DNA of 64,000 bases from Eubacterium nodatum ATCC 33099 (GCA_000510425.1 AZKM01000008.1:1-64000), one strand, 5' to 3'; shown: positions 25,445-38,774, counted from the stretch's first letter. The notes: generated by a model not told the origin, from the letters alone. A program made the numbers and translations.

Positions 25445-26638
25445 TTATTCGATAATCTCCGTTACTACTCCCGAACCTACTGTTCTTCCACCTTCTCTGA
25501 TGGCAAATCTCAGTCCCTCTTCTATAGCAATCGGTGTGATCAGGCTGATGTTCATTACCACATTATCTCCCGGCATGCACATCTCTGTTCCTTCCGGCAG
25601 CTGCAAATCTCCTGTTACGTCTGTTGTTCTGAAGTAGAACTGTGGTCTGTATCCATTGAAGAACGGCGTATGCCTTCCTCCTTCTTCCTTCTTCAGTACA
25701 TATACCTGACCCTTGAACTTTGTATGTGGGTTGATCGTTCCAGGTGCCGCCAATACCTGACCTCTCTGGATCTCTGTTCTCTGAACTCCTCTCAGCAGTG
25801 CTCCGATGTTGTCTCCTGTCTCTGCTTCATCCAGAAGCTTTCTGAACATTTCAACTCCCGTTACTACTACCTTTCTTCTCTCTTCGCTCATTCCCACGAT
25901 TTCTACTTCATCACCGACCTTCAGGATTCCTCTTTCAACCCTTCCTGTCGCTACTGTTCCTCTTCCTGTTATTGAGAATACGTCCTCTACAGGCATCAGG
26001 AACGGTTTGTCGTTATCTCTCTTTGGTTCAGGAATGTATTTATCTACTTCCTCCATCAGCTCTACAATCTTGTCTGCCCATTCTCCATTGGGTTCTTCCA
26101 GTGCCTTCAGGGCTGAACCTCTTACTATCGGTGTATCATCTCCCGGGAATTCATACTCACTGAGAAGTTCTCTTACTTCCATCTCTACCAAGTCCAGAAG
26201 CTCTTCGTCATCCACCATGTCACATTTATTCAGGAATACGATGATATATGGTACTCCTACCTGTCTTGACAAAAGGATATGTTCTCTTGTCTGAGGCATC
26301 GGTCCGTCTGTTGCTGCACAAACCAGAATTGCTCCATCCATCTGTGCTGCTCCTGTAATCATGTTCTTTACATAGTCAGCATGGCCCGGACAGTCTACAT
26401 GGGCGTAGTGTCTGTTCGGTGTTTCATACTCTACATGGGCTGAAGAAATTGTGATTCCTCTTTCCTTTTCTTCCGGCGCTTTGTCAATCTGGTCAAAGTC
26501 TACATTTGTTCCCAGATTATACTTTGCATGCAGCACCTTTGTAATTGCTGCCGTCAATGTTGTCTTTCCATGGTCTACGTGACCGATTGTTCCAATGTTA
26601 ATATGTGGCTTGGTTCTTTCGTATTTCTGTTTTGCCAT
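25445..26638 (-). CDS. tuf: Elongation factor Tu
   Basis: A 397-residue EF-Tu, the GTPase that delivers aminoacyl-tRNA to the ribosome. GTPase motifs are GHVDHGKTT (G1, near residue 19), RGITI (switch I), DCPGHADY (G3) and NKCDMVDD (G4). The C-terminal barrels end [13 protein letters not shown]. Full length for the family. It is the last gene of the rpsL-rpsG-fusA-tuf group, 111 bp after fusA, and is followed by a strong terminator. Its codon choice is noticeably more biased than that of the accessory genes, as expected for a highly expressed gene. Confidence 0.98.
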   Translation of the reverse strand: MAKQKYERTKPHINIGTIGHVDHGKTTLTAAITKVLHAKYNLGTNVDFDQIDKAPEEKERGITISSAHVEYETPNRHYAHVDCPGHADYVKNMITGAAQMDGAILVCAATDGPMPQTREHILLSRQVGVPYIIVFLNKCDMVDDEELLDLVEMEVRELLSEYEFPGDDTPIVRGSALKALEEPNGEWADKIVELMEEVDKYIPEPKRDNDKPFLMPVEDVFSITGRGTVATGRVERGILKVGDEVEIVGMSEERRKVVVTGVEMFRKLLDEAETGDNIGALLRGVQRTEIQRGQVLAAPGTINPHTKFKGQVYVLKKEEGGRHTPFFNGYRPQFYFRTTDVTGDLQLPEGTEMCMPGDNVVMNISLITPIAIEEGLRFAIREGGRTVGSGVVTEIIE

Positions 26639-26749
26639 TTCTATTTCCTCCGATTAAATATTTGCTAAAATAAGCAAGTTATCCTAAATTACTGCTCATC
26701 ATCAAATCTCGCCTTTGAATCCGGGCTGCACACCTGAAGTTTTCAAAAA

Positions 26750-28816
26750 TTATTTATTAATCTTTTCCAGTAGGCTGTCCGGTAATTTTTCAAAGTGATC
26801 CATCTGCATAACATAGATTCCACGACCTTGAGTCTTTGACCTTAAATCTGTAGCGTATCCGAACATTTCTGACAGTGGAACCATTGCTCTGACTGCAACA
26901 GCACCGTTGTTCATATCTGAACCTTCGATTCTGCCTCGCCTGCCGGAAATATCTCCGATAACATCTCCCATGTATTCTTCAGGTACATTCACTTCTACCT
27001 TGAATATAGGTTCAAGGAGCACCGGTTTCGCCTTCTTTGCAGCTTCTCTGAACGCCATTGAAGCGGCAACCTTAAACGCCATTTCGGATGAGTCGACTTC
27101 ATGGTATGAGCCGTCGTACAGTTCAACTCCCACATCCACTACCTGATATCCTGCTACCGGTCCAACCTCCATAGCCGACTTGATACCGTCTTCAATAGGT
27201 CCGATGTATTCCTTAGGAATAGCACCTCCGACAATGGAGTTCTTGAATTCAAAGCCCTCGCCCGGCTCCTTAGGGAATACCCTGATCTTAACATGACCAT
27301 ACTGACCGTGACCACCGGACTGCTTAGCATATTTGTGGTCAATTTCGGCATTTGTAGTAATGGTTTCTTTATAGGATACCTGTGGCTTACCTACATTCGC
27401 TTCTACCTTAAATTCACGAAGAAGTCTGTCCACGATAATTTCCAGATGAAGTTCACCCATTCCGGCAATAATAGTCTGACCTGTATCCGCATTTGTATAA
27501 GTCTTAAATGTAGGGTCTTCCTCTGCAAGTTTTGCAAGAGCTACCCCCATCTTTTCCTGACCTGCCTTTGTTTTAGGTTCAATGGCAATTTCGATAACCG
27601 GATCAGGAAATTCCATTGATTCTAAGATAACTTCCGCTTTTTCGTCACAGAGAGTATCCCCTGTTGTAACATTCTTCAGACCGACTGCCGCTGCTATATC
27701 TCCGGAATAAACCTTGTCGATTTCTTCCCTCTTATTAGCGTGCATCTGCAGGATACGACCAATTCTACCCTTCTGTCCTTTGGTGGAGTTGTATACATAG
27801 GAGCCTGCATCAAGAGTTCCTGAGTATACACGGAAGAATGCCAGCTTGCCTACATACGGGTCAGTCATGATTTTGAATGCTAAAGCAGAAAAAGGAGCCT
27901 TGTCGTCTGAAGGTCTTTCACATTCCTCGCCTGTTTCAGGATCAATACCTTTGATAGCCGGAATGTCAATCGGTGCCGGCATATAATCAACTACACCGTC
28001 AAGCATCAACTGAACACCCTTGTTCTTGTAAGCAGAACCACAGAACACCGGTACCATTTCATTATCAATCGTCATCTTACGAATAGCTGTTTTAATTTCT
28101 TTTTCTGTTAATTCTTCGCCCTCCAGGAATTTCATCATGAGTTCTTCATCGCTTTCTGCAACGGACTCAAGCATTTTGTCTCTCCATTCCTGTGCAAGCT
28201 CTGTCATATCCTCAGGAATTTCTTCTTCCCTGTAATCCCGACCAAGATCATCATAGTAAACTTCCGCTTTCATTGTGATAAGGTCAATGATTCCTCTGAA
28301 GGTTTCCTCTTTACCGATTGGCAGCTGTACAGGCACGGCATTAGCCTTCAGTCTGTCCTTTACCATACCAACCACTCGATAGAAGTCAGCACCCAGAATG
28401 TCCATCTTGTTGACAAAAATCATTCTCGGTACTCCGTAGCCTTCAGCCTGTCTCCAAACGGTTTCCGACTGAGGCTCAACTCCTCCCTTGGCACACAAAA
28501 CTGTAACTGCACCGTCAAGTACACGCAGCGATCTCTCTACTTCTACTGTAAAGTCCACATGACCCGGAGTGTCTATGATGTTTATTCTATGACCCTTCCA
28601 ATGGGCAGTTGTAGCCGCAGAGGTGATTGTGATACCACGCTCAGCCTCCTGATCCATCCAGTCCATCTGAGAAGCTCCGTCATGAGTTTCTCCGATTTTA
28701 TGGGTTTTTCCTGTATAGAAAAGGATACGCTCTGTGGTAGTTGTTTTTCCTGCATCAATATGCGCCATAATTCCAATATTTCTAGTCTTAGCTAGTGGAA
28801 ATTCTCTACCTGCCAT
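26750..28816 (-). CDS. fusA: Elongation factor G
   Basis: A 688-residue translocase GTPase. GTPase motifs are [12 protein letters not shown], the [10 protein letters not shown]3 motif and NKMDILGAD. Domain IV/V segments such as [14 protein letters not shown] and [16 protein letters not shown] are intact. I start at the ATG at 28816, which follows AAAGGAGAAAC, rather than at a codon seven triplets upstream. The start lies 14 bp after the rpsG stop codon. Confidence 0.97.
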   Translation of the reverse strand: MAGREFPLAKTRNIGIMAHIDAGKTTTTERILFYTGKTHKIGETHDGASQMDWMDQEAERGITITSAATTAHWKGHRINIIDTPGHVDFTVEVERSLRVLDGAVTVLCAKGGVEPQSETVWRQAEGYGVPRMIFVNKMDILGADFYRVVGMVKDRLKANAVPVQLPIGKEETFRGIIDLITMKAEVYYDDLGRDYREEEIPEDMTELAQEWRDKMLESVAESDEELMMKFLEGEELTEKEIKTAIRKMTIDNEMVPVFCGSAYKNKGVQLMLDGVVDYMPAPIDIPAIKGIDPETGEECERPSDDKAPFSALAFKIMTDPYVGKLAFFRVYSGTLDAGSYVYNSTKGQKGRIGRILQMHANKREEIDKVYSGDIAAAVGLKNVTTGDTLCDEKAEVILESMEFPDPVIEIAIEPKTKAGQEKMGVALAKLAEEDPTFKTYTNADTGQTIIAGMGELHLEIIVDRLLREFKVEANVGKPQVSYKETITTNAEIDHKYAKQSGGHGQYGHVKIRVFPKEPGEGFEFKNSIVGGAIPKEYIGPIEDGIKSAMEVGPVAGYQVVDVGVELYDGSYHEVDSSEMAFKVAASMAFREAAKKAKPVLLEPIFKVEVNVPEEYMGDVIGDISGRRGRIEGSDMNNGAVAVRAMVPLSEMFGYATDLRSKTQGRGIYVMQMDHFEKLPDSLLEKINK

Positions 28817-28830
28817 GTTTCTCCTTTCTA

Positions 28831-29579
<749 letters not shown>

Positions 29580-29996
29580 TTATTTTTTCTTAGGACGCTT
29601 TGCACCGTACTTTGAACGTGCCTGGCTTCTCTCATTTACACCGGCCGTATCCAAAGTTCCTCTTACGATATGGTATCTTACACCCGGAAGGTCTTTAACT
29701 CTTCCGCCTCTGATAAGTACAACACTGTGTTCCTGCAGATTGTGTCCAATACCCGGAATGTATGCTGTTACTTCGATACCATTGGTCAAACGAACTCTTG
29801 CAACCTTTCTAAGAGCCGAATTAGGCTTCTTAGGTGTAACTGTTTTTACAGCTGTGCACACGCCTCTCTTCTGAGGGGAATTATTGTCTGTCGCCTGACG
29901 CTTAAGTGAGTTCATTCCCTTTCCCAGAGCAGGTGCATCCGATTTCTTCATTGTGCTGGTTCTACCCTGGCGTACTAATTGGTTAATAGTAGGCAT
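29580..29996 (-). CDS. rpsL: 30S ribosomal protein S12
   Basis: A 138-residue S12 of the decoding centre. The start [12 protein letters not shown] at 29996 follows AGGAGAACAGA and is preferred over an upstream in-frame codon. [19 protein letters not shown] and the loop [26 protein letters not shown] are intact, with lysines at the two positions whose substitution gives streptomycin resistance, so the wild-type state is seen. It follows rpoC by about 120 bp. Confidence 0.98.
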   Translation of the reverse strand: MPTINQLVRQGRTSTMKKSDAPALGKGMNSLKRQATDNNSPQKRGVCTAVKTVTPKKPNSALRKVARVRLTNGIEVTAYIPGIGHNLQEHSVVLIRGGRVKDLPGVRYHIVRGTLDTAGVNERSQARSKYGAKRPKKK

Positions 29997-30037
29997 TCTG
30001 TTCTCCTTTCTCGATATATTATATATAACAGCCAAAC

Positions 30038-30060
30038 TGACCCTGATAGATTCAGGGTCA
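30038..30060 (-). other. Stem-loop in the rpoC-rpsL spacer
   Basis: A perfect 9-bp stem (TGACCCTGA at 30038-30046, TCAGGGTCA at 30052-30060) with a 5-nt loop has no T-tract. It may be an RNA processing or pausing site between the rpoBC and str parts of the transcript. Confidence 0.5.
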
Positions 30061-30118
30061 GAAAATGACCGCAACTACCGTTCATTTTATCACATGACCA
30101 AAGTCATTGCAATCCTTT

Positions 30119-33100
30119 TTATTCCTCAACTTCTGTGATTTCCTCTAAAGTTTCATCCTCGATAGCATCGGGAGTTTCGGTTTCTAATGGCAAAGGAATA
30201 TCTAATTCGCCCGTTCTGTCCAAAACAAATCCGTCTCCTTGACTGTCTTCTTCGGAAATTCCGTTCAATTTATCAAAGGCGTTGATATACTCTTCGTTTT
30301 CACCGTAGTCAACCTTGACATTTTTGTAGCGTCTCATGCCGGTTCCCGCAGGAATCAACTTGCCGATAATTACATTTTCTTTCAGTCCGAGAAGCCTGTC
30401 CGTTTTGCCCTTGATTGCCGCATCCGTAAGGACTCTTGTGGTTTCCTGGAAAGATGCCGCCGATAGGAATGAATTCGTTGCAAGGGACGCTTTCGTAATA
30501 CCCAAAAGCAATTGTTTCCCCAAAGCCGGTGCACCATTTTCTTCCGCTGCTGCCGCATTCGCATCTTCCAGTTCAATCGCACCATACATACCTCCCGGAA
30601 GAAGGTCTGTATCACCGGGGTCTTCGATCTTGAATTTGGATAACATCTGACTTGCAATAATTTCAATATGCTTATCATTGATGTCTACACCCTGATTTCT
30701 ATACACACGCTGAACTTCCATCAGCAAATAATCATAGACACCCTTCACACCTTTTAGGCGGAAAATATCGTGCGGATTCAAAGGTCCCTGTGTAATATTA
30801 TCTCCGGCAGCTATATGCTGTCCTTCCTTAACAATTACAATGGCATTAAACGGCACATCATATGTCTTGCTTTCTCCTGTTTCTGAAGAAATAACCGTCA
30901 CACGAGTCTTGTCATTCTGACGACTTTCAATTTTCCGGACGATACCATCTTCTTCACAGATTTCTGCAAGTCCCTTAGGTTTTCTCGCTTCGAAAAGCTC
31001 CTCGACTCTAGGCAGACCCTGAGTAATATCTGAACCTGCAACACCTCCTGTATGGAAAGTTCTCATCGTCAGCTGTGTTCCCGGCTCTCCAATGGACTGA
31101 GCTGCAGTGATTCCAACGGATTCACCGATATTAACTTCTTCTCCTGTGGCAAGGTTTCTTCCATAGCACTTAGCACAAACTCCGCTCTTACTTCTGCATG
31201 TCATGATTGAACGAATCTTAACCGCTTCAATTCCGCGTTTTTCGATTTCTTCAGCCATCATATCATCTATTTCTGTATTCTTTTCCACCAGAAGCTCTTC
31301 TGTTTTAGGATCTACAATATCTTCTGCTGCGGTTCTGCCAACGATTCTGTCGCTGAGATTTTCCAGTATTTCTTTTCCGTCCACAAAAGCCGAGACTTCC
31401 ACTCCGTCTTCAGTTCCGCAATCGTAGTCACGAACGATAACATTGTGGGATACATCCACAAGTCTTCTTGTCAAATATCCTGAGTCAGCTGTACGAAGGG
31501 CTGTATCCGCCAGACCCTTACGAGCTCCGTTTGAGGAAATGAAATACTCCAGAATAGAAAGTCCCTCACGGAAATTAGCTTTGATAGGAATCTCTACTGT
31601 TTTACCGGTAGCCGTACCCATCAGACCACGCATTCCGCCAATCTGGCGAATTTGGTTCTTACTACCGCGGGCACCTGATGTTGCCATGATATTAAGATTA
31701 TTGCCCGGCTCAAGCGAATCCATCAATGCATCACCAATATCGTCTGTTGCCTTGTTCCATGTTTCTACCAGATTCGTAACCCTTTCGTTATTTGTAATCG
31801 TACCTCTGCGATACTCTTTTTCGTATCTGTCAACATGCCTCTGTGCAGCATCAATTATATCCCACTTGCTGTCAGGAATCTTCATGTCAGAGATACCGAT
31901 CGAAACTGCAGCCTTTGTAGAATACTTATATCCGATTGACTTGATATAATCAAGCATCAAAACAGTTCCCGTATTCTCGTGAATTCTATAGCAGTGGTCA
32001 ATAATCTCCCCAAGTTTTTTCTTTCCGCACAGTACATTGATTTCAAGTGAATGCTTGTCAACGCTCCTGTCGACAAAACCCAAATCCTGAGGAATTCCCT
32101 GATTAAAAATAAATCTGCCTACTGTTGATTCAACGATTTTGCCCGAATCCTTTTCATCTAAACGAATACGGACTTTTACCCTTGCGTGAAGATTTGCAGC
32201 ACCATTCTGATATGCCATCAGCATTTCATCTATATCGGTGAAGACCTTACCGTCTCCCTTTTCCGGAATACGCACAAAGCCTTCTGCCTTATTATTATCA
32301 TCAATTTGCTTATTGCTGAACTCATCCATGCTATATGAGACTTTTTCTTTTCCGTCTACCATTTCAACTTTCTTACAGGTTCCCGGATATGTCAGATAGT
32401 AGGCTCCGAGAATCATGTCCTGTGTAGGAGTTGTAATAGGAGAACCGTCTTTTGGTGCCAAAATATTATTTACAGAAAGCATCAAAAACCTTGCTTCTGC
32501 CTGTGCTTCAACTGACAGAGGTACATGAACAGCCATCTGGTCTCCGTCAAAGTCCGCATTAAAGGCTGTGCAAACCAGCGGATGCAGTTTAATTGCCTTT
32601 CCCTCTACAAGAACAGGTTCAAATGCCTGAATCCCCAGTCTATGCAGTGTCGGTGCACGGTTAAGCATTACCGGATGTTCCTTGATGATACCTTCCAGCA
32701 CATCCCAAACTTCCGGTCTGACTTTTTCTACCATACGCTTTGCATTCTTGATATTATGGGCAAAGTCCTGTTCAACCAGTTCTTTCATAATAAAGGGTTT
32801 GAATAATTCCAAAGCCATCTTCTTAGGAAGACCACATTGATAGAATTTAAGTTCAGGACCTACTACGATTACTGAACGACCTGAATAGTCAACACGCTTG
32901 CCAAGTAAGTTCTGGCGGAATCTCCCCTGTTTACCCTTCAGCATATCTGACAAAGATTTCAGTGCACGACCACCCGGACCGGTAACGGCACGACCTCTTC
33001 TTCCGTTGTCGATCAGTGAATCAACAGCCTCCTGCAACATTCTCTTTTCATTTCTGACAATGATGTCGGGAGCACCCAGTTCAAGTAATCTGTTAAGTCT

Positions 33101-33934
33101 GTTATTACGGTTAATAACTCTTCTGTAAAGATCATTAAGGTCCGATGTCGCAAATCTGCCACCATCAAGCTGAACCATAGGTCTGAGATCCGGTGGGATT
33201 ACCGGAACAACATCAAGAATCATCCATTCCGGACGATTTCCCGACAGCCTGAGAGCTTCAACAACCTCAAGCCTGCGAATCAGCTTGATTTTTTTCTGAC
33301 CTGTGGAAGTTTTTAATTCTTCCCTTAATTTAGATGACAGCTCCTCCAGGTCAATCTTTTTCAAAAGTTCTTTTACTGATTCGGCACCCATTCCGGCTCT
33401 GAAGGTATTTCCATAAGCAGCTCTTGCATCACGGTATTCCTGTTCAGATAGAATCTGCTTTTCCACAAGACCTGTAACCTTTGTATCGCCGGGATCAAGA
33501 ACTACATAAGATGCAAAGTAAAGTACTCTTTCCAGATTTCTCGGCGTCATTTCCAGAACAAGACCCATTCTCGACGGAATGCCCTTGAAGTACCAGATAT
33601 GAGAAACCGGAGCAGCAAGTTTGATGTGACCCATTCGCTCTCTTCTTACCTTGGCTTTAGTAACCTCCACTCCACATCTGTCACATATAATCCCCTTATG
33701 GGTTATGCTCTTGTACTTTCTGCAGTGGCACTCCCAGTCTTTGGTAGGCCCGAAAATTCTTTCGCAAAACAGTCCATCACGTTCAGGTTTAAGGGTTCTG
33801 TAATTTATGGTCTCAGGCTTCGTTACCTCGCCGTATGACCAATCAAGAATCTTTTCCGTCGATGCAAGTTTAATCTGCAAAGATTCAAAAGTACTTGATT
33901 CTAAATATCCGTTGTTTTTCGTATTTTCAGCCAC
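30119..33934 (-). CDS. rpoC: DNA-directed RNA polymerase subunit beta'
   Basis: A 1271-residue beta' subunit. The N-terminal zinc site cysteines ([22 protein letters not shown]), the catalytic [16 protein letters not shown] metal loop, the trigger loop region ([28 protein letters not shown]) and the second cysteine cluster ([13 protein letters not shown]) are all visible. No large lineage insertions are seen. It begins 17 bp after the rpoB stop. The acidic tail ([25 protein letters not shown]) is typical of clostridial proteins. Confidence 0.98.
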   Translation of the reverse strand: MAENTKNNGYLESSTFESLQIKLASTEKILDWSYGEVTKPETINYRTLKPERDGLFCERIFGPTKDWECHCRKYKSITHKGIICDRCGVEVTKAKVRRERMGHIKLAAPVSHIWYFKGIPSRMGLVLEMTPRNLERVLYFASYVVLDPGDTKVTGLVEKQILSEQEYRDARAAYGNTFRAGMGAESVKELLKKIDLEELSSKLREELKTSTGQKKIKLIRRLEVVEALRLSGNRPEWMILDVVPVIPPDLRPMVQLDGGRFATSDLNDLYRRVINRNNRLNRLLELGAPDIIVRNEKRMLQEAVDSLIDNGRRGRAVTGPGGRALKSLSDMLKGKQGRFRQNLLGKRVDYSGRSVIVVGPELKFYQCGLPKKMALELFKPFIMKELVEQDFAHNIKNAKRMVEKVRPEVWDVLEGIIKEHPVMLNRAPTLHRLGIQAFEPVLVEGKAIKLHPLVCTAFNADFDGDQMAVHVPLSVEAQAEARFLMLSVNNILAPKDGSPITTPTQDMILGAYYLTYPGTCKKVEMVDGKEKVSYSMDEFSNKQIDDNNKAEGFVRIPEKGDGKVFTDIDEMLMAYQNGAANLHARVKVRIRLDEKDSGKIVESTVGRFIFNQGIPQDLGFVDRSVDKHSLEINVLCGKKKLGEIIDHCYRIHENTGTVLMLDYIKSIGYKYSTKAAVSIGISDMKIPDSKWDIIDAAQRHVDRYEKEYRRGTITNNERVTNLVETWNKATDDIGDALMDSLEPGNNLNIMATSGARGSKNQIRQIGGMRGLMGTATGKTVEIPIKANFREGLSILEYFISSNGARKGLADTALRTADSGYLTRRLVDVSHNVIVRDYDCGTEDGVEVSAFVDGKEILENLSDRIVGRTAAEDIVDPKTEELLVEKNTEIDDMMAEEIEKRGIEAVKIRSIMTCRSKSGVCAKCYGRNLATGEEVNIGESVGITAAQSIGEPGTQLTMRTFHTGGVAGSDITQGLPRVEELFEARKPKGLAEICEEDGIVRKIESRQNDKTRVTVISSETGESKTYDVPFNAIVIVKEGQHIAAGDNITQGPLNPHDIFRLKGVKGVYDYLLMEVQRVYRNQGVDINDKHIEIIASQMLSKFKIEDPGDTDLLPGGMYGAIELEDANAAAAEENGAPALGKQLLLGITKASLATNSFLSAASFQETTRVLTDAAIKGKTDRLLGLKENVIIGKLIPAGTGMRRYKNVKVDYGENEEYINAFDKLNGISEEDSQGDGFVLDRTGELDIPLPLETETPDAIEDETLEEITEVEE

Positions 33935-33951
33935 AGATTTACTCCCCTTTC

Positions 33952-36900
33952 CTACATTTCTTCATCGGTTTGATCATCGAAAACTTCATTATCACCGGCA
34001 GACTCTTCAACAAAGCCACTGTTCAAAATCTGTTCATCGCTTTCCAAATCAGATGTTTTACTCAATATACTATTTATATTATTATTGTCCTCGTAGTCAG
34101 ACATTTCCTTTAGCTCGATTTCTTCATCGTTTTCTGCCAAAACTCTGACATCCAGGGCCAGGGATTGAAGTTCCTTAATCAGAACCTTGAAGGATTCCGG
34201 AATTCCGGGTTCCTGAATATTTTCGCCCTTAACTATTGCCTCATAGGTCTTAACACGACCCACAATATCATCGGACTTAACTGTTAGGATTTCCTGAAGT
34301 GTATAAGCTGCACCATATGCTTCTAATGCCCAAACTTCCATTTCTCCGAAACGCTGTCCTCCGAACTGCGCTTTACCGCCCAGCGGCTGCTGCGTTACAA
34401 GGGAGTAAGGTCCTGTACTTCTCGCATGGATCTTATCATCAACTAAATGGTGAAGTTTAAGCATGTACATGTATCCAACCGTGACAGGTTTATCAAAGTA
34501 TTCTCCCGTGCGTCCATCTCTAAGATGAAGTTTTCCACTTTCTGAATAACCGCAGTCTTCAAGCAGGGCACGAATATCCCTTTCGTGGGCACCGTCAAAC
34601 ACCGGTGTCGCAACATACCAGCCTTTCTTCTTAGCTGCAAGCCCCAAGTGAACTTCAAGTACCTGTCCTACATTCATTCGGGAAGGTACGCCAAGGGGGT
34701 TAAGCATTACCTGAAGAGGCTGACCGTTCTCCAAAAACGGCATATCCTCTTCCGGCAGAATTCTTGAAATAACGCCCTTATTACCATGGCGTCCTGCCAT
34801 CTTATCTCCGACCTGAATTTTTCTCTTAGTTGCAATGTAACAACGAACCAGCTTTGAAACTCCCGGTGGAAGCTCATCACCATTTTCTCTCGAGAATACT
34901 CTGACCTCAACTACGATGCCCTGTTCTCCATGAGGAACCCTAAGGGATGTATCCCTAACCTCACGAGCCTTGTCTCCAAAGATTGAACGAAGCAGTCTTT
35001 CCTCCGGAATTACATCATTTTCACCCTTTGGGGTTGTTTTACCTACCAAAATATCTGTGGAATTCACTTCTGCACCGACACGGATAATCCCTTCTTCATC
35101 AAGATCCTTAAGTGCGTCATCACCGACGTTAGGAAGATCTCTCGTAATTTCCTCCGGTCCCAGCTTGGTATCTCTGGCTTCTGATTCGTATTCAACTATA
35201 TGCAAAGATGTCAATACATCGTTCATTACCATTCTTTCGTTTAGAATAATGGCATCCTCATAGTTGTAACCTTCCCATGTCATGAATCCTATAAGAAGGT
35301 TTTTTCCCAGCGCAATTTCTCCAAGTTCAGTCGAAGGACCATCGGCAATAACCTCGCCCTTCTCAATATGCTCCCCATGAGCCACGATAGGTCTCTGGTT
35401 AATGCAGGTTCCCTGGTTTGAGCGCTTAAATTTAAGCAGTTTGTACTCATCAATACTGTTATCATCATCTCTTCTGATTCGTATGTTTTCTGCATCTACA
35501 AACTCAACGGTTCCGGCATTTTCAGCCAAAATAACTACCCCTGAGTCTCTGGCAGCTTTATATTCTATTCCTGTTCCTATGTAAGGAGCCTCTGTGACCA
35601 ACAGCGGTACTGCCTGACGCTGCATGTTTGATCCCATCAGAGCACGGTTTGCATCATCGTTCTCAAGGAAAGGAATCATAGCCGTTGCAACAGATACTAC
35701 CTGCTTAGGCGATACATCCATCATGTCTGCCTTTTCTCTCGGGAACATTGCAATTTCACCGCCTATACCTCTGGCAGCAACCTTTTCGTTTACAAAATGC
35801 CCTTCTGAATCTAAAGGTTCGTTTGCTTGTGCAACGATCAGAAGTTCCTCTTCATCGGCTGAAATATATTTAATATCTTCCGTGACCCTTCCGGTTTCTT
35901 TGTCCACCACTCTGTATGGAGTTTCGATAAATCCATATTCGTTAATTATGCCGTATGTCGTCAGAGAACCTATGAGACCGATATTAGGACCTTCAGGAGT
36001 CTCGATAGGACACATTCTTCCATAATGGGACTGATGAATATCGCGAACCTCAAAGCCTGCTCTTTCTCTGGACAGACCGCCCGGCCCCAAAGCAGAAAGT
36101 CTTCTCTTATGGGTCAATTCCGCAAGGGGATTATTCTGATCCATGAACTGTGATAACTGTGAACTTCCAAAAAATTCTTTGATGGCAGCAGTTACAGGTC
36201 TAATATTCATAAGTGCCTGTGGAGTAGTAGCTTCCTGCTCCAAAACGGTCATTCTTTCTTTTACCACTCTTTCCATTCTGGCAAGACCGATTCGGAACTG
36301 ATTCTGAAGAAGCTCTCCCACAGTTCTCAGTCTTCGATTTCCTAAATGATCTATATCATCAACGACTCCGATTTCGTAATTGAGGTTAAGCAAATAACTT
36401 ACCGAAGCTATAATATCAGACATAATTACATGCTTTGGTGCAAGCTCATCTTTTCTTTCTTTCAGACGATTCTTGAGTTCCTGACCGGAAAGCTCCTCAT
36501 CCAGAATTTCTCTGAGAACCGGATAGTAAACCTGCTTTGCCATCTTTGCCGGCAAATCTTCTTCTTTTACATAAAGAGCGATTTCAACAAATCGGTTACC
36601 GATAACCTTAGTTTCAATATTTTCATCAACGGTTCCTCTGGACTTGCCGTAAACAAGAACCGAATCCACACCTGCATTTTCAATTGTTTTCCCAAGACTT
36701 CTTGAAATTGTGTCACCGGCTTCTACCATAATTTCACCTGTATTCGGATCAATTACATCCTCAGCTGCGATAACATCAACCAAACGGTTTGAAATTCCAA
36801 GCTTCTTGTTGTATTTATATCTTCCCACATGTGCCAAATCATATCTTTTGGCATCATAGAATAAGGAATTTAACAAGGATTTCGCACTATCAAAGGTTGG

Positions 36901-37632
36901 CGGTTCACCCGGTCTCAGTTTCTTGTAGATTTCCTTCAGTCCGGATTCATAATCTGTAGTAGTATCTTTTTCTAAAGTTTTCATCAGTCGTGTATCAGGG
37001 CCGAAGGTACGCAAAATTTCCTCATCACTTCCCATTCCAAGAGCTCTCAAAAGGGTTGTTAGAGGCTGTTTTCTAGTGCGGTCAACTCTCACCGACAGGA
37101 TCTCGTTTGAGTCGGTTTCATATTCAATCCAAGCACCTCTGTTCGGTATGATTTGAGATGAATAAAGCTGTGTTCCCGATTTATCTCTTTCCACATCGAA
37201 ATATGCTCCGGGCGAACGAACCAGCTGTGTTACTATAACTCTCTCTGCGCCATTGTAGATGAATGTCCCTTTTTCAGTCATCAAAGGGAAGTCTCCCATG
37301 AACACTTCCTGTTCCTTTACTTCACCTGTTTCTCGATTGACCAGGCGAACTCTTACTTTCAATGGAGCCGCATATGTAACATCTCTTTCTTTGCACTCCT
37401 CCTGGTCGTATTTAGGAGGGTCGTTCAAAGAATAATCGATAAATTCAAGGCTCAAATTCCCTGCGTAGTCTCTGATTGGAGAAATATCTTCAAATACTTC
37501 ATGAAGACCCTCTTTCAGAAACCAATCATAAGATTTTGTCTGAATATCGATCAGGTTTGGCATATGCCCGACTTCATTGATTTTCCCATAAGACATTCGT
37601 TCTTTTCTACCAACTTGGATTGGTTTTGGCAT
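33952..37632 (-). CDS. rpoB: DNA-directed RNA polymerase subunit beta
   Basis: A 1226-residue beta subunit. The start [18 protein letters not shown] at 37632 follows AAGGAG by nine bases; a GTG three codons upstream overlaps the ribosome binding site and is not used in my call. The rifampicin region ([30 protein letters not shown]) has the usual susceptible residues. The C-terminal clamp ends in an acidic stretch. A promoter with TTGATA and TATAAT lies 142 bp upstream, separated from the gene by a leader with stem-loops. Confidence 0.98.
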   Translation of the reverse strand: MPKPIQVGRKERMSYGKINEVGHMPNLIDIQTKSYDWFLKEGLHEVFEDISPIRDYAGNLSLEFIDYSLNDPPKYDQEECKERDVTYAAPLKVRVRLVNRETGEVKEQEVFMGDFPLMTEKGTFIYNGAERVIVTQLVRSPGAYFDVERDKSGTQLYSSQIIPNRGAWIEYETDSNEILSVRVDRTRKQPLTTLLRALGMGSDEEILRTFGPDTRLMKTLEKDTTTDYESGLKEIYKKLRPGEPPTFDSAKSLLNSLFYDAKRYDLAHVGRYKYNKKLGISNRLVDVIAAEDVIDPNTGEIMVEAGDTISRSLGKTIENAGVDSVLVYGKSRGTVDENIETKVIGNRFVEIALYVKEEDLPAKMAKQVYYPVLREILDEELSGQELKNRLKERKDELAPKHVIMSDIIASVSYLLNLNYEIGVVDDIDHLGNRRLRTVGELLQNQFRIGLARMERVVKERMTVLEQEATTPQALMNIRPVTAAIKEFFGSSQLSQFMDQNNPLAELTHKRRLSALGPGGLSRERAGFEVRDIHQSHYGRMCPIETPEGPNIGLIGSLTTYGIINEYGFIETPYRVVDKETGRVTEDIKYISADEEELLIVAQANEPLDSEGHFVNEKVAARGIGGEIAMFPREKADMMDVSPKQVVSVATAMIPFLENDDANRALMGSNMQRQAVPLLVTEAPYIGTGIEYKAARDSGVVILAENAGTVEFVDAENIRIRRDDDNSIDEYKLLKFKRSNQGTCINQRPIVAHGEHIEKGEVIADGPSTELGEIALGKNLLIGFMTWEGYNYEDAIILNERMVMNDVLTSLHIVEYESEARDTKLGPEEITRDLPNVGDDALKDLDEEGIIRVGAEVNSTDILVGKTTPKGENDVIPEERLLRSIFGDKAREVRDTSLRVPHGEQGIVVEVRVFSRENGDELPPGVSKLVRCYIATKRKIQVGDKMAGRHGNKGVISRILPEEDMPFLENGQPLQVMLNPLGVPSRMNVGQVLEVHLGLAAKKKGWYVATPVFDGAHERDIRALLEDCGYSESGKLHLRDGRTGEYFDKPVTVGYMYMLKLHHLVDDKIHARSTGPYSLVTQQPLGGKAQFGGQRFGEMEVWALEAYGAAYTLQEILTVKSDDIVGRVKTYEAIVKGENIQEPGIPESFKVLIKELQSLALDVRVLAENDEEIELKEMSDYEDNNNINSILSKTSDLESDEQILNSGFVEESAGDNEVFDDQTDEEM

Positions 37633-37722
37633 TCCTATCACTCCTTATTTTATACATGAGTTAAAAGTGTCAAAGCTTATGTTAAGCTTGTTCATTGCGA
37701 TGCAATCACACCACAACCGAAC

Positions 37723-37764
37723 CCATGCTGAACTGACCTAACCGAGTCAACTATATTCGCATGG
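37723..37764 (-). other. Stem-loop at the 5' end of the rpoB leader RNA
   Basis: CCATGC (37723-37728) pairs with GCATGG (37759-37764), enclosing an inner TGAC/GTCA helix (37734-37737 with 37746-37749). It begins only a few bases after the predicted transcription start near 37766. The leader then holds a second hairpin (CAAAGCTTA/TAAGCTTG near 37663-37690). A 5' stem-loop could stabilise or regulate the rpoBC mRNA. Confidence 0.45.
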
Positions 37765-37773
37765 CAGTCTAAT

Positions 37774-37802
37774 ATTATAGCGTAGTTTTGTCAAATTATC
37801 AA
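37774..37802 (-). promoter_or_regulatory. rpoBC promoter
   Basis: On the minus strand TTGATA (37802-37797) and TATAAT (37779-37774) are 17 bases apart, a strong housekeeping promoter. An inverted repeat (37799-37825) overlaps the -35, so access may be regulated. Confidence 0.8.
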
Positions 37803-37842
37803 GTGTTTATTATGTGAACACTTGATGTTTATTATGTGAACA
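37799..37842. repeat. Inverted repeat and 17-bp tandem repeat overlapping the rpoB -35
   Basis: TGTTTATTATGTGAACA occurs at 37804-37820 and again at 37826-37842 (22-bp period). The first copy is embedded in a perfect inverted repeat, TCAAGTGTT (37799-37807) with AACACTTGA (37817-37825). The structure could be a dimeric operator at the rpoBC promoter, or an AT-rich hairpin ending the upstream small gene, whose stop codon is at 37852. Confidence 0.65.
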
Positions 37843-37851
37843 AAATTGTTT

Positions 37852-38187
37852 TTAAACTTCTCTTTCAATTTCATTGCAGCTGCTTCTGTTGCGATTAAAA
37901 TCATAAGAAATGTTTTTTAAATATAGCCTTTCAAACATCATAAACTTATCACAGGCAATTTGAATCTTATTATTTTTTACGGACAAATCATTACAAATAT
38001 GCACTCTGTAAGGATCCGCCTCCACCACCTCAAACTCTGTAGTCTTATTTTGAACCTTTGCGGATACAGTAAAATCCCTATATGAACTACAGCAAACCTT
38101 TCTTTCTACAGGCTCTATATAAATGTCTTTAGATTTCTTTTTTTCCAAGTATTCCCTTGCACTTTTTTCAATAATTATCTCCCACAT
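37852..38187 (-). CDS. Small CC-motif protein, function unknown
   Basis: A 111-residue protein between rplL and rpoB. It has a vicinal cysteine pair (ERKVCCSSYRD, residues 29-39), two further cysteines (VHICND, IQIACDKF) and no membrane segment. The arrangement recalls small CC/Se-motif HesB-like proteins, but I am not sure of the family. The ATG at 38187 has only a weak ribosome site. A strong AAAGGAGGG lies about 30 bp upstream with no normal start codon in reach; the only in-frame candidate there would be a rare ATT. The rpoBC promoter follows, so it sits at a transcript boundary. Confidence 0.6.
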   Translation of the reverse strand: MWEIIIEKSAREYLEKKKSKDIYIEPVERKVCCSSYRDFTVSAKVQNKTTEFEVVEADPYRVHICNDLSVKNNKIQIACDKFMMFERLYLKNISYDFNRNRSSCNEIEREV

Positions 38188-38313
38188 ATATCTTATGTAA
38201 TAAATATAATATTACCCTCCTTTGCAATCTATTTAAGCATATACGAAATTCATCGTCAACCTGCGGATTTCTCCTCCTGATTACATTATTCCCCTGCTTT
38301 CCCGATAAAATCT

Positions 38314-38349
38314 GAAAAAGAAAAGGACGTCCTAACCGAACGCCCTTTT
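38314..38349 (-). terminator. Terminator of the rplJ-rplL operon
   Basis: A 10-bp stem (38321-38330 with 38340-38349, one G-U pair) with a 9-nt loop is followed on the minus strand by a T-rich stretch (TTTTCTTTTTC overlapping the stem base). It is 25 bp after the rplL stop codon. Confidence 0.8.
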
Positions 38350-38374
38350 GAACAAATGTGAAAATAGCCTAGGA

Positions 38375-38737
38375 CTATTTGAATTCAACAACTGCTCCAA
38401 CCTCTTCAAGCTTAGCCTTGATGTCATCAGCTTCTGCTTTCTCAACATCTTCTTTAAGATTTGCAGGTGCTCCGTCAACCAGAGCCTTAGCTTCTTTAAG
38501 ACCAAGACCTGTTATTTCTCTAACAGCCTTGATAACCTTAATCTTTTCGCCTCCAACTTCCTTAAGCACTACTGTGAACTCTGTCTGTTCTTCAGCAGCA
38601 CCACCGGCTGCTGCACCTGCAACTGCTACAGGAGCTGCGGCAGATACTCCAAATTCTTCTTCACAAGCTTTAACCAGTTCGTTCAACTCAAGAACGGACA
38701 TATTTTTGATAGCTTCAATTATCTGATTCTTATCCAT
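38375..38737 (-). CDS. rplL: 50S ribosomal protein L7/L12
   Basis: A 120-residue L7/L12 stalk protein that recruits translational GTPases. It has the N-terminal dimerisation helix region, an alanine/glycine-rich hinge ([16 protein letters not shown]) and the C-terminal domain ending [12 protein letters not shown]. The start follows AGGAGGAAATC. It is translated after rplJ, 37 bp downstream, and followed by a terminator. Confidence 0.97.
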   Translation of the reverse strand: MDKNQIIEAIKNMSVLELNELVKACEEEFGVSAAAPVAVAGAAAGGAAEEQTEFTVVLKEVGGEKIKVIKAVREITGLGLKEAKALVDGAPANLKEDVEKAEADDIKAKLEEVGAVVEFK

Positions 38738-38774
38738 GATTTCCTCCTAAATTAGTGAAATTATTTTTCTAAAA

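Noticed and set aside
37642-37690. A second rpoB promoter (TTGACA followed by TAAAAT near 37650)
   Set aside because: The spacer is only 15 bp and the resulting start would fall in or beyond the ribosome binding site.
37642-37800. A tRNA gene in the rpoB leader
   Set aside because: The leader has clover-like short stems, but no T-loop GGTTCGANNCC, no CCA end and no consistent acceptor stem.
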